This document shows positions 34,389 to 43,155 of a DNA stretch of 62,446 nucleotides, in pieces; the first letter of the stretch is position 1, and every line of letters begins with the position of its first letter. Below the pieces are notes generated by a model. It searched no databases, was not told where the DNA came from, and saw nothing but the letters and a program-made list of their open reading frames with translations. Made by a program: the position numbers and the translations under genes. The stretch is from Phragmitibacter flavus (GTDB lineage Bacteria > Verrucomicrobiota > Verrucomicrobiia > Verrucomicrobiales > Verrucomicrobiaceae): the NCBI RefSeq assembly GCF_005780165.1, contig NZ_VAUV01000024.1, positions 1-62,446 of the forward strand, in the 5' to 3' direction.

Positions 34389-36488
34389 TTAGCGGCCAAA
34401 AAGCTTGCGAAAAAATCCACCGATGCCGCGTTTCTCACCTTCGTCGACAGGCTCGGCTTCATTGATGGGAGTGACGGCTTCGCCATCGTTGCCCATGCCG
34501 CCGCTGCCTTCAATTTCTTCGTCTTCTTCGGAAACGGGGATCGCCTTGGCGGCTTCTTCGGCTTGGGAGAGGAGGATGAGTGGGTCGTCAGGCGGGGCGT
34601 TGTCGTAGACTTTGGTGAACACTTCTTTGACGATGGGGGCGGCTTTGCCACCGCCGGAAACGGATTCATAAGGCTGGCCTTCGTAGACGATGGCGTAGGC
34701 GTAGATGGGGTCGTTGGCGGGGAGGAAGCCGGTGAACCACGCAAGGTTGCGTTCTTCGTTGGGTTTCCACTGGGCGGTGCCGGTTTTGCCTGCAACCTGG
34801 CAATTGTATTTTTTGTCGAGCGCGGCGGCTCGACCGGTGCCGCCGGGGGAGTTGCAGACGGCGACCATGCCTTTGATGACGGCTTCGCGGGCGGCGGGTT
34901 GGAGGTTGACCTGACGGGCGACCTGCGGTGGGAAGGCTTGCAGGACGCGGTCGTTGGGGTCCTGAACTTGCGAAACAAGGCGGGCACGTGGCATGTTGAC
35001 ACCATCGGCGACGGCGGCCATGGATTGGGCGGTTTGCAATGGGGTGACGAGGGTGCGGCCCTGGCCGATGGAGAGGTTGGCGATATCGCCGCCCTGCATG
35101 CGGTGGCCGAGGCGTTCGATCATCCAGGTGTTGGTGGGAACGAAGCCGGCGGTTTCGCCACCAACGGGGATGCCGGTGCGTTCGCCAAAGCCAAAGCGCT
35201 GGGCCATGTCGGTGATGGGATCGGCACCCACGGCGAGTCCGGCCTGATAAAACCAGGTGTTGCAGGAGCGTTTGATGGCGCTCACGACGTTCATGTAGCC
35301 TTCGGGATTTTTGGTGTGGTTGTGGAAGACGCGGTCGCCGATTCGAAGGGCGGTGCTGCAGTCGTAGGCGCTTTTGGCGGTGATTTTGCCGGTCTCGAGT
35401 GCGGCAAGGGAGACGATGATTTTGAAGGTGGAGGCGGGAGGGTATTCGCCCTGGAAAGCGCGGGCGTAGAGGGGGGTGCGTTTGTCTTCGTTGAGGGCGC
35501 GGAAGTTTTCGCTGGTGATGCCGGGGACCCACATGTTGGGATCGTAGAGAGGATAGGAGGCCATGGCGAGGACGTCGCCGGTGCGCACGTCCATGACGAC
35601 CATGGCGCCGCCTTTGGTGTGTTTGGCGAGGGCGGTCTCGGCATAGGACTGCATGTGGTAGTCGAGCGTGGTGACCACGTTGTTGCCGGGTTTGGGACGG
35701 CGAACGGTTTGTTCGTCGATTTTGCCGCCGTCGGCATCGAAGAGGACGCTGACCATGCCGGGCGTGCCCTGGAGGTCGCGATCAAAGCTTTGTTCGAGGC
35801 CGCTTTTGCCTTCGGTTTCTTCAAAGATGGGGTCGCCATCCTGGGCGGGGGTGACGGGGAGCGGGCGGCTTTTGCCGACGTAGCCGAGCATGTGGGGGGC
35901 GCTGGCGCCTTTGGGGTAGAAGCGCAGGTAGGCGGCTTGAAGGAGGAGGCCGCTGCCTGGTTGGGTAAGAGGTTTGAGGAGGGCCTGTTGCTCTTCGCTG
36001 ATTTCTTCGTTGATGCCGTCGTTGAGGGAGAAGACGAGGGGGAGCCAGCGACGGTTTTTGTAGTGATTGAGGAGTTTATCGCCGGTGATGTTCCAGTTTT
36101 TTCCTAGCAGGCGGTTGGCTTTGAGAATGCGTTCGTGGGCGAAGGAGACGATTTCGGTGTCGGTGGCGTCTTTTCCAAGGAAGGGGTAGCTGAGGGCGAG
36201 ATATTGGGCGACGCGAGTTTGGGCAAGAGGAATGCCATTGCGGTCGACGATCTGACCACGTGGCGCGGGGATGATGAGGCTGAGGGCGCGGGCCTGGGTT
36301 TGGGTTTTCCAGCCGGCAGAAAGTTCCCGTTTGGCGGTCGGAACGTCGAGGCTGGTGTCGGAGTCTGAATCGTCGGCGGGAAGGGCTCGGAGGGCGGCGG
36401 ACTGTTGCGCTGAGACTGGAATCCCTCCAGACGCCAAAATCAGGGCGAGTGAGGAAAGGAGAGACCAGAAGCGCACGGAAAAAGGCAT
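34389..36488 (-). CDS. mrdA: Penicillin-binding protein 2 (class B transpeptidase)
   Basis: A 699-residue peptidoglycan DD-transpeptidase. The PBP dimerisation domain spans about 60-260 (IIPAPRGQIVDRNG near 72). In the transpeptidase domain STFK is at 353-356, SCN at 408-410 and KTG at 568-570, so the active site is complete. After residue about 625 there is an acidic, disordered tail (EEDEEIEG) ending in GGFFRKLFGR. The N-terminus looks more like a cleavable signal (ends VSAQQ) than the usual uncleaved anchor, which would be odd for PBP2. No rodA is adjacent. In rod-shape systems PBP2 works with RodA and MreB. Confidence 0.93.
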   Translation of the reverse strand: MPFSVRFWSLLSSLALILASGGIPVSAQQSAALRALPADDSDSDTSLDVPTAKRELSAGWKTQTQARALSLIIPAPRGQIVDRNGIPLAQTRVAQYLALSYPFLGKDATDTEIVSFAHERILKANRLLGKNWNITGDKLLNHYKNRRWLPLVFSLNDGINEEISEEQQALLKPLTQPGSGLLLQAAYLRFYPKGASAPHMLGYVGKSRPLPVTPAQDGDPIFEETEGKSGLEQSFDRDLQGTPGMVSVLFDADGGKIDEQTVRRPKPGNNVVTTLDYHMQSYAETALAKHTKGGAMVVMDVRTGDVLAMASYPLYDPNMWVPGITSENFRALNEDKRTPLYARAFQGEYPPASTFKIIVSLAALETGKITAKSAYDCSTALRIGDRVFHNHTKNPEGYMNVVSAIKRSCNTWFYQAGLAVGADPITDMAQRFGFGERTGIPVGGETAGFVPTNTWMIERLGHRMQGGDIANLSIGQGRTLVTPLQTAQSMAAVADGVNMPRARLVSQVQDPNDRVLQAFPPQVARQVNLQPAAREAVIKGMVAVCNSPGGTGRAAALDKKYNCQVAGKTGTAQWKPNEERNLAWFTGFLPANDPIYAYAIVYEGQPYESVSGGGKAAPIVKEVFTKVYDNAPPDDPLILLSQAEEAAKAIPVSEEDEEIEGSGGMGNDGEAVTPINEAEPVDEGEKRGIGGFFRKLFGR

Positions 36489-36559
36489 GACGGTAGTTAG
36501 GGGAAGGTGCCAGTGTGGCTTGAAAGGGGGGTTCCGTCAATGAGGTTCACGCGGAAGGG

Positions 36560-37450
36560 CTAGCGGCTGGCGAGGGGGGTGCTTTGCCGGGAATGGAGGG
36601 TTTTGGCGATGTCCCTGCCGGTGGCACGTCCGACTTCGAAGAGGGATTCGCGCTGTTTGTGGGGGAAGAGTTTGGGGTGGGCAGTTTCGCTGCGGGCGAT
36701 GATGAGGTTCTTGCCGTGCATGCGGGCGAGGCGCAGGCGGAGATCGGTGGTTTCCTTGGAGATGGTTTCGTGGCAGGCGGCGAAGCCGGAGGAAAGGGTG
36801 GGCCACTGCATGACGAGTTCGGTGCCGGGGGTGTGGTCGATGTTGTGAATGACGATGGTGTGGATGGAGGGGTCGTCGATCCAGTGGTCGAAGGGAACAT
36901 GGAGGGCGACACCGCCGTCGCACCAGCGTTCGCCGTTGATGACGCGATTGCAGAAGAGGCCGGGGATCGAGCAGCTGGCGATGACCCATTCGGCGGCGTC
37001 GCCTTCGGTGATGAGGCGGCTTTCGCGTTTGGTCAGGTTGGTGACGGCGATCTGGATGCGTGGAGACTGGAAGTTTTCGAGGCGGGCGCTTTGCAATTGT
37101 TCGCGGAGGTATTTGACGGCGTTGTTGCCAGAGAGGATGCCGGAGCTGTAGAGGCTGCTGGCGACGCCGGGAAAGCGCAGCGGTGCGGCCCAATCAATGA
37201 AGGACCGGCGCAAACCGGGGCGGAGGGTGAAGTTTTCGATTTCGCGACCTTGCAGGCCCATGCCACAGATGGCGGCGGTGAAGGCTCCGGAAGAGGTGCC
37301 GGCAATCTGGTCGGGAAAGATGCCGGCTTCATGAAGCGCGCCCATGAAGGCGGAATGGGCGTAAAATCCATAGAAGGAGGAACTGAGGGCAACGGCGATG
37401 CCGGTGCCTGGGTGGGATGATCGGGCGCTCATGTCCGGGTTGGATGTCAT
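36560..37450 (-). CDS. Patatin-like phospholipase with atypical oxyanion loop
   Basis: A 296-residue protein of the patatin family. The nucleophile elbow is GTSSGAF with Ser53, and the catalytic Asp is in ERWCDGGVALH (Asp178), so the Ser-Asp dyad is intact. The glycine-rich oxyanion loop normally written GGGxRG is replaced by SSSFYGFYAHS at 23-33, which may change or abolish lipase activity. There is no signal peptide. Its ATG directly follows the TAA of the flippase gene, so translation is coupled. A lipid substrate in the envelope is plausible from neighbours (flippase, PBP2). Confidence 0.82.
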   Translation of the reverse strand: MTSNPDMSARSSHPGTGIAVALSSSFYGFYAHSAFMGALHEAGIFPDQIAGTSSGAFTAAICGMGLQGREIENFTLRPGLRRSFIDWAAPLRFPGVASSLYSSGILSGNNAVKYLREQLQSARLENFQSPRIQIAVTNLTKRESRLITEGDAAEWVIASCSIPGLFCNRVINGERWCDGGVALHVPFDHWIDDPSIHTIVIHNIDHTPGTELVMQWPTLSSGFAACHETISKETTDLRLRLARMHGKNLIIARSETAHPKLFPHKQRESLFEVGRATGRDIAKTLHSRQSTPLASR

Positions 37451-38452
37451 TTAGGTCTGCTGGGTGACGCTGGTGGATGCAGATTGTGTTCCAGAACGGA
37501 TTCGATGCAGGCCAAGCCAGATGCCTCCGACGAGTCCCCAGATGCCGGTGACGGCGAATCCGAGCAGGGAGACGGTGACGGCCCCCTGGGCTCCCATGGG
37601 TAGGGTGTGTCCGAGCAGTTCGACAAAAAGGTTTTCGCGCACGCCAAGTCCGCTGATGGTGATGGGAATGGCGGCGATGGCGTCCACCATGGGCATGATG
37701 GCGAGCATTTGCAGCGGGGGGATGGGTTGGGCAACGGCGTGGCTGGAACACCAGTAGGCGGCATAGCCGGAGAGAATGCTGAGGATGGAAACGATCTGGG
37801 CGCGGTAGATGGCGTTGCGGTGGGGCTGAAGATGAAGGAACGGTCGGAGCGGAAAGGTGATGCGACGGAGGAAGGGTTTGCTGTTGATGTGGTTCCAGAT
37901 CGAAGGGAAGCAGATCGCGGTAAAGGCGCTGAGGGTGAGGAGGCCCATGATGCCCAGGATGATGTCGGTGGCGACGAGGGCGATGCCGGGGACCATGCTG
38001 TTGTTGGAGGTGAGCCAGGCCGTTTGAGGTCGGGTAAACAAGATGTAAAGAATGGTGCCGGCCATCAGTCCAACGCCGTGATCGAGCAGGATGGATTGGG
38101 CGATGCGCAGTTTTTGATTGGGGAACTGGCGGTTGAGGAACACGGCACGGATGCCGTCGGCACCGAGAGGACCGAGGAAGTAGAAGTTAAAAAAATCGGC
38201 AAACATCGTCAGCCGGATCGACTCACGGAAGCTGAGAGCCATGCCGTTCATCTGCACGAAGGCGCGCCAGCGCATGGCCCATCCTAAAACGGCGAGGCCG
38301 CCAAAAAGCATGGCGAGCAACAGCCAGCCGAAGTGAATGGTGGTGTTTTGGAGACTGGGCAGGCTGGCGAACTCAGCACGTCGCAGAGCCCACCAGAGCA
38401 GGGCACCGCCACAAGCGAGGCGCAAGAGAAGCATCCAGTGGCGGCGGGGCAT
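37451..38452 (-). CDS. Flippase-like membrane protein (LPG_synthase_TM/AglD superfamily)
   Basis: A 333-residue polytopic protein with about eight hydrophobic segments. Family features are FNFYFLGPLGADGIRAVFL at about 88-106, and SGLGVRENLFVELLG near 275-290 with the conserved Gly-Arg-Glu. The superfamily includes the membrane half of lysyl-phosphatidylglycerol synthase and undecaprenyl-linked lipid flippases; no aminoacyl domain is attached, so a lipid-flipping role is inferred. Its start (first base 38452) lies 4 nt after an AAAGGAT heptamer array, and its stop abuts the patatin start. Confidence 0.85.
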   Translation of the reverse strand: MPRRHWMLLLRLACGGALLWWALRRAEFASLPSLQNTTIHFGWLLLAMLFGGLAVLGWAMRWRAFVQMNGMALSFRESIRLTMFADFFNFYFLGPLGADGIRAVFLNRQFPNQKLRIAQSILLDHGVGLMAGTILYILFTRPQTAWLTSNNSMVPGIALVATDIILGIMGLLTLSAFTAICFPSIWNHINSKPFLRRITFPLRPFLHLQPHRNAIYRAQIVSILSILSGYAAYWCSSHAVAQPIPPLQMLAIMPMVDAIAAIPITISGLGVRENLFVELLGHTLPMGAQGAVTVSLLGFAVTGIWGLVGGIWLGLHRIRSGTQSASTSVTQQT

Positions 38453-38456
38453 GCTA

Positions 38457-38484
38457 AAAGGCTAAAGGATGAAGACTAAAGGAT
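38457..38484. repeat. Heptamer array (AAAGGAT type) abutting the flippase start codon
   Basis: Four in-phase units: AAAGGCT, AAAGGAT, GAAGACT, AAAGGAT, followed by AAACTT as in the array at 30098-30125. It fills most of the 62-bp gap between rimO and the flippase gene and ends 4 nt before the flippase ATG. Confidence 0.85.
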
Positions 38485-38514
38485 AAACTTGGCCAGGTCA
38501 GTTGGCGAAGGCGA

Positions 38515-39873
38515 TTACCTTTTGGCAACGAGGTCGTAACCGCGCCAGTCGGCGATGGTGACATCGGCGAAAGTTCCGACGGGGATGGTGGGATCAACAA
38601 AAACCATGCCATCGATGTCAGGAGCGTCCATGTAGGTGCGCGCTTCGCCGGGTTTTTCAACGAGGACGCGGACGGTTTTTCCAACTTGGGACTGGTTGAA
38701 TTCTTCGGCGCGGACCTGCAGGTGGCTCATGGCTTCGTTCCAGCGGCGTTTGCGGGTGGCGTGGTGGACGTGGCCTTCCATTTTGTTGGCGCGGGTGCCT
38801 TCTTCGCGGGAGTAGTTGAAGACGCCGGCGCGTTCGAATTTGAATTCGTCGATGAAGTCGAGGAGTTCTTTAAAGTCTTCCTCGGTTTCGTTGGGAAAGC
38901 CGACGATGAAGGTGGTGCGGATGGCGATGCCGGGGATGCCGGCGCGCATGCGGCGGATGAGGTCGCGGATGTAGTCGCCGTTGGTTTCGCGGCGCATGAG
39001 GGTGAGCATGTGGTCGCTGATGTGCTGGAGGGGGATGTCGACGTATTTGACGACCTTGTCGGATTCAGCGATGGCGGCGATGAGGTCATCGCTCCAGTGG
39101 GCGGGGTGGGTGTAGAGGAGGCGGATCCAGAAGTCGCCCTCAATGGTATTGAGTTCGCGGATAAGGGTGGCGAGGCTTTCGCCGCGCGAGCTGTCGACGG
39201 GGCTGCGCGGGTTGGGGCGCTGGCCTTCCCATTTGTCCATGCCGAAATAAGTGATGTCCTGGGAGATGAGGTTGATTTCCTTGATGCCGGAGGCGACGAG
39301 AGCGCGGGCTTCCTTGACGACGCTTTCCTGGGTGCGGGAGCGGTGTTTGCCGCGGATTTTGGGGATGATGCAGAAGGAGCAGGGGTGGTTGCAGCCTTCG
39401 GCGATTTTGATGTAGGCGTAGTGCGAGGGAGTGAGGCGGAAGCGCGGGGTGTCGTAGTCGGGGATGTATTGGGGTTTTTCGGTGACGTGGTTGTCGGGCG
39501 ACTCGTCTTCGGCGCGTTCGTGGCCGGTGAGGCGGTTGACGATGGTGCCGACTTCGGTGAGTTGGTCGAGGCCGATGAAGGCGTCGACTTCGGGCATCAG
39601 GCTGGGAAGTTCCTGGGCGAAACGCTGGGCCATGCAGCCGGCGACGATGATTTTCTTTTTGCGGTCGGTGCGTCCGTCGATGGCTTCATGGACGCTGGAG
39701 ATGGACTCCTTCTTGGCCATGTCGATGAACGAGCAGGTGTTGATGATCATGACATCGGCGTCGTCGGACTTGGGGGTCATCTGCATGCCGGCCTGCTGGA
39801 TGTGGCCGACCATGATTTCAGAATCGATGAGATTTTTGGCGCAGCCGAGGCTGACGAGTCCGACTTTGGTCAT
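38515..39873 (-). CDS. rimO: Ribosomal protein S12 methylthiotransferase RimO
   Basis: A 452-residue radical SAM methylthiotransferase that modifies Asp in ribosomal protein S12. An N-terminal MTTase domain holds LGCAKNLIDSE, NTCSFID and VAGCMAQR, giving three cysteines for one cluster. The radical SAM centre reads CNHPCSFC, and a TRAM domain ends the protein. RimO is favoured over MiaB because of the LGCAKNLIDSE opening and overall length. The start is the ATG with first base 39873; the longer open frame upstream is low-complexity and unlike the family. First gene of the run down to 32.7 kb. Confidence 0.95.
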   Translation of the reverse strand: MTKVGLVSLGCAKNLIDSEIMVGHIQQAGMQMTPKSDDADVMIINTCSFIDMAKKESISSVHEAIDGRTDRKKKIIVAGCMAQRFAQELPSLMPEVDAFIGLDQLTEVGTIVNRLTGHERAEDESPDNHVTEKPQYIPDYDTPRFRLTPSHYAYIKIAEGCNHPCSFCIIPKIRGKHRSRTQESVVKEARALVASGIKEINLISQDITYFGMDKWEGQRPNPRSPVDSSRGESLATLIRELNTIEGDFWIRLLYTHPAHWSDDLIAAIAESDKVVKYVDIPLQHISDHMLTLMRRETNGDYIRDLIRRMRAGIPGIAIRTTFIVGFPNETEEDFKELLDFIDEFKFERAGVFNYSREEGTRANKMEGHVHHATRKRRWNEAMSHLQVRAEEFNQSQVGKTVRVLVEKPGEARTYMDAPDIDGMVFVDPTIPVGTFADVTIADWRGYDLVAKR

Positions 39874-40030
39874 GATGGGTGAAAAAGGTGAGTGAGCGGG
39901 GCTTGGGTGGGTTCGGTGGGGAGGGAGTTTAGCATGGATTCGGTCAGTGGGAAGCGAGATGTGAGGGGAGGATGGTGACCCATGGAGAAATGTGCTGGAC
40001 TTGGGCAGGGATTTTTTGTCATGTTGATTC

Positions 40031-41437
40031 ATGCAACCACCCCCAGTTTCCCGTGTTTCTGAGATTCGACGTAGTTCGATAGCGAGGCGGTTGGTCAAAT
40101 GGCTGGCTTATGGCGTTGGAGGATTGATTGGGTTGGTGGTTTTGATTTTACTGGCGGTGATTTTTTGGCCGGACGCGCCGCCGCCGGAGGATGGGGAAAT
40201 GATTCCCGTTTTCACCGAGGGAGGTGGGCCGAATAATCCGCTGGTGGAGTTTGTTAAAAACGCACCGAATGCGGTGGGGGTCGGCTTGTTATCCGAGGAG
40301 GCAAAGGAGCTGCGGGTGGGTTCGGAACCGGAGTTGCGGGAACATTTGAAGCGCAACGAGAATTTGCTCAACGCATGGGACAAGCTGGTTCAGTCTGACC
40401 GGGATTCGTGGCGCTGGCGTTTGCAGGATTCTGCGCTGGTGTCTCGACCTTTGGAGTTCGAAGGATGGCAAAAACTGCAAGATGTTTGCAACTTGGATCG
40501 CTGCCGAATCGTGCTCCTGGTCAGGGATGGACGGCTGAGCGAAGCTGCGGAAAAGGCGCTCGCGCTCATAGCCAGTGGAGAGGCTCTATTCCATGCAGAA
40601 GGGGATGGCATGGATTTTCTGGTGTCGAGCACGGTGAAGTCAATTGGGGTTTCTTGCATGGAAGAAGTTCTTATCGCGAGTAGGAATGATGGGATGGTGC
40701 TGACGGATTTGCAGGCAAAAATGTCGCGGTTGGAAGGCGACTGTCTCAGTGCAACCAAGCACATGTTGCAAGTGGAGTATCTGACAACGAAAAAGATATT
40801 GAACAATTGGGATGAGTATTTAGCTGCGGGCTTGAAACGGAGAAGGATTAGGTCTGCCAAGTGGCTGATTGATGTTAATCGATCACTTAACATCTACATT
40901 GAATTTCAAAGGCCGTTGCTAGTTTCAGCTTCGAAGGATACGTCGACACTTTCGAAGGCCGCTATTAGGCACAATTACGCTCGGCGTGAATGGAGGCCAT
41001 ATCCGGCGAGGTTCCTAAGTTTAAATTTCTTTGGAGATCATACTGCTCATGATCGAGCAGGCTCGTTGAATTTAGTAGTGGATCGAGGTATTAGGGGACA
41101 GTTTTGGTCTACGGCGATGCCTGTCATCATCGCATTGCGGAGACATGAGCTTGAAAAAGGGAAATTGCCTGTGGACCTAGAGAAATTGGTTCCGGAGTAT
41201 TTACCGAAAGTCCCTTTAGATCCTTACGATGGGGCACCGCTACGATGGAACTTGGAGAAGAAGCGGCTTTACAGTGTGTGCAGTAATGGCAAGGATGATG
41301 GTGGTGATTTTGGCAGGCCAATGATGGCGAGATTTGAATTTGGTGATCTTGGCTTGTTTTATCTTTGGGGTGAAGAATACAAGGCTTACCATAGGAAATT
41401 ATACGCGCCACTAAATGAACTCTTGAGGAGGCGATGA
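40031..41437 (+). CDS. Unknown membrane-anchored protein with GspG-like C-terminal end
   Basis: A 468-residue protein with a single N-terminal membrane helix (about 28-52) and a large extracytoplasmic part I cannot assign. The C-terminal 110 residues resemble the tail found in planctomycetal and verrucomicrobial proteins: LRRHELEKGKLPVDLEKL, then VPLDPYDGAPLRW and YSVCSNGKDDGGD, a pattern also seen in pseudopilin ends. The 3' half (from about 40780) is clearly more AT-rich than the 5' half and the neighbours. Start ATG at 40031. Function unknown. Confidence 0.75.
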   Translation: MQPPPVSRVSEIRRSSIARRLVKWLAYGVGGLIGLVVLILLAVIFWPDAPPPEDGEMIPVFTEGGGPNNPLVEFVKNAPNAVGVGLLSEEAKELRVGSEPELREHLKRNENLLNAWDKLVQSDRDSWRWRLQDSALVSRPLEFEGWQKLQDVCNLDRCRIVLLVRDGRLSEAAEKALALIASGEALFHAEGDGMDFLVSSTVKSIGVSCMEEVLIASRNDGMVLTDLQAKMSRLEGDCLSATKHMLQVEYLTTKKILNNWDEYLAAGLKRRRIRSAKWLIDVNRSLNIYIEFQRPLLVSASKDTSTLSKAAIRHNYARREWRPYPARFLSLNFFGDHTAHDRAGSLNLVVDRGIRGQFWSTAMPVIIALRRHELEKGKLPVDLEKLVPEYLPKVPLDPYDGAPLRWNLEKKRLYSVCSNGKDDGGDFGRPMMARFEFGDLGLFYLWGEEYKAYHRKLYAPLNELLRRR

Positions 41438-41500
41438 AAACAGCGCTGGGGAAATTTGTTTGCAACTGTGGTGAGAAGTTGAGGTTCTAGTGTATTCGAT

Positions 41501-42187
41501 ATGATGATTTTTTCTCGCCGTTTACTGTTTTTGGGGCTGGCTTTGATGGCCATTGCGACTGGCAAAGCGCAGGCACAAGTGGTGGTTTACCGACTGACGT
41601 TTGAGGAGATTGGAGAGAGCATCAATTACCGGCCTTACCAGAATGGGTATTACGTCGCACCGATGGAGGGTGGGGCAGGCTCGTTGGTGCTGACGCTAAC
41701 GACGGGGAATGTAAGGCAATATTTTGCTTATGAAGGGTTTGGGGAATTGTTTGTGGCGGTGAAGGGGGAGTCGCAGAAGATGGTTTTGAGTGCGACGGCG
41801 GCCAACGAGGTGAGCACGACAGTGTTTTATGCGCTGGGCACGGCGACCAAGGAATTTGACGTGGAATCGCGCAACTTGAGCGGGAAGATCAAGGTGGCGG
41901 AAAAGATGGTGGGGTATGCGGTGAGCGCTGACAGTGAGCAGGATTTGCCTTTCATTGGCACCGGGATGTCGATTGGCGTGGCGGGGGCGAGTCAGTTGAC
42001 GGCCCGAATTGACGAGGCTTACACCAACAAGGCGGTGCAGGAAAATCTGGATTCGGCCGCGGCGGTGGATGCGGTGATCGAGGCTCTAACAGCGGCGGGG
42101 CATGTGAATGGCAATCCACAAACCGGGAATGGTGGCAATGGCAACAACGGCGGCGCTGGGGGCGGCACGGGGACCAATCAGGAGTAA
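41501..42187 (+). CDS. Unknown exported protein with Gly/Asn-rich tail
   Basis: A 228-residue protein with a signal peptide (MMIFSRRLLFLGLALMAIAT..., ends AQAQ). The mature domain is predicted beta-rich, with YRLTFEEIGESINYRPYQNG and a hydrophilic helical segment near 160-200. The last 25 residues are a flexible tail of Gly and Asn. No family is recognised. It lies 63 bp after the preceding unknown gene on the same strand and may be transcribed with it. Periplasmic or outer-membrane location is likely. Confidence 0.75.
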   Translation: MMIFSRRLLFLGLALMAIATGKAQAQVVVYRLTFEEIGESINYRPYQNGYYVAPMEGGAGSLVLTLTTGNVRQYFAYEGFGELFVAVKGESQKMVLSATAANEVSTTVFYALGTATKEFDVESRNLSGKIKVAEKMVGYAVSADSEQDLPFIGTGMSIGVAGASQLTARIDEAYTNKAVQENLDSAAAVDAVIEALTAAGHVNGNPQTGNGGNGNNGGAGGGTGTNQE

Positions 42188-42229
42188 ACTTCCTCTTCAG
42201 GAGGGGACCAATTGAGGCAAGTTTTCTAG

Positions 42230-43039
42230 TCAGGGATTGGAGGGCGTCGGTGGGACAGGAGGGGAGGTGCGGTCGATGGAGGGCACGCGGAAGATTCTGC
42301 CGCTGTAAGGGCATTTCACTTCGGAGCCTGGGGTGAGACCGACGACATCAACGAGTTGATGAGGTTGAGCGAACGGGCTGCGAACAAAGCCGGGCTGGCC
42401 GGGAATGTTTTCGGCGTAGGGAATGGGCGGAATCGAAGGTGTGGACGTGGGGGGCGTGGCTGCTGTTGTCTGTGAGGTAGGAGTTGTTTCAGGCTCGGAC
42501 ATGATGGGATTGGGTGCGGATGGAGTGGCGTCGACCGAGGGGGCCGGTTCGGTTGGATTCAGCAGGGCGGGAGTGGGTGAGGGCGCAGATTCCAGAGGAG
42601 CAGGAGCAGGATCGGGAGTAGGAGCAGCAGCGGCAGCAGCAGGAGACGGGAGCTGTTTTTTGACGAGCTGGGGTTTGGTGACCGGCTTGGAAGTGGTGGC
42701 TTTAGGTTTGGGTTTAATTTTGGATTTGGCGACCGGTTTGGAGGGAGCCTGGGTCGGCAATTGGGCATTGTTGAGGGCGTCGCGCTGGCCGGGAACGATG
42801 AAGGGACGCTTGGTGTAGGGGCAGATAATGGTGTCACCCGGGCGGGCACCGTCGAGTTTGACCAGCTTGGCAGGGCGGGTGTAGGGCGAGCGGGCGTGGT
42901 CGGAGGCGTAGGGAACGGCGATGCCTGTTTTGATCCTGGCTTTCTTTGTCGCGGCGGGGGCGCTGGTCGAGATGCTGCTGAAGAGGGCAGCAATGATGAG
43001 CACGAGAACTCGAGGGATCAGGGTTTTTGCGTGGACCAT
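42230..43039 (-). CDS. Exported Pro/Ala-rich protein with duplicated CPY module
   Basis: A 269-residue protein with a signal peptide (about 1-30). Two copies of a module of about 45 residues bracket a long Pro/Ala/Lys linker: the first has VPYASDHARSPY, KLVKLDGARPGD, CPYTKRPFIVPG; the second has IPYAENIPGQPG, FVRSPFAQPH, LVDVVGLTPGSE, CPYSGRIFRVPS. Spacing from PYA to CPY is kept. The Cys in CPY could bind metal or form a bond between copies. I recall similar single modules in short verrucomicrobial proteins, but no function. Start ATG with first base 43039 begins the signal peptide. It converges with the previous gene. Confidence 0.78.
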   Translation of the reverse strand: MVHAKTLIPRVLVLIIAALFSSISTSAPAATKKARIKTGIAVPYASDHARSPYTRPAKLVKLDGARPGDTIICPYTKRPFIVPGQRDALNNAQLPTQAPSKPVAKSKIKPKPKATTSKPVTKPQLVKKQLPSPAAAAAAPTPDPAPAPLESAPSPTPALLNPTEPAPSVDATPSAPNPIMSEPETTPTSQTTAATPPTSTPSIPPIPYAENIPGQPGFVRSPFAQPHQLVDVVGLTPGSEVKCPYSGRIFRVPSIDRTSPPVPPTPSNP

Positions 43040-43155
43040 GGATGCAAAAGGTGGCTTGTTGCCGGAGTGTAGAGGTGAAGGCACATGATGCAACCTCATC
43101 TAATTTTTGCGTAGCATTGGATCGCGCGAAGGAAGGTTTAATTGATTAATCAAAT

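Noticed and set aside
34365-36107. 580-codon open frame on the plus strand
   Set aside because: Antisense to the PBP2 gene with complete STFK/SCN/KTG motifs; composition is that of a mirror frame of GC-rich DNA.
42220-42230. Possible weak hairpin after the 41501-42187 gene
   Set aside because: Stem too short and no U-run, so not counted as a terminator.
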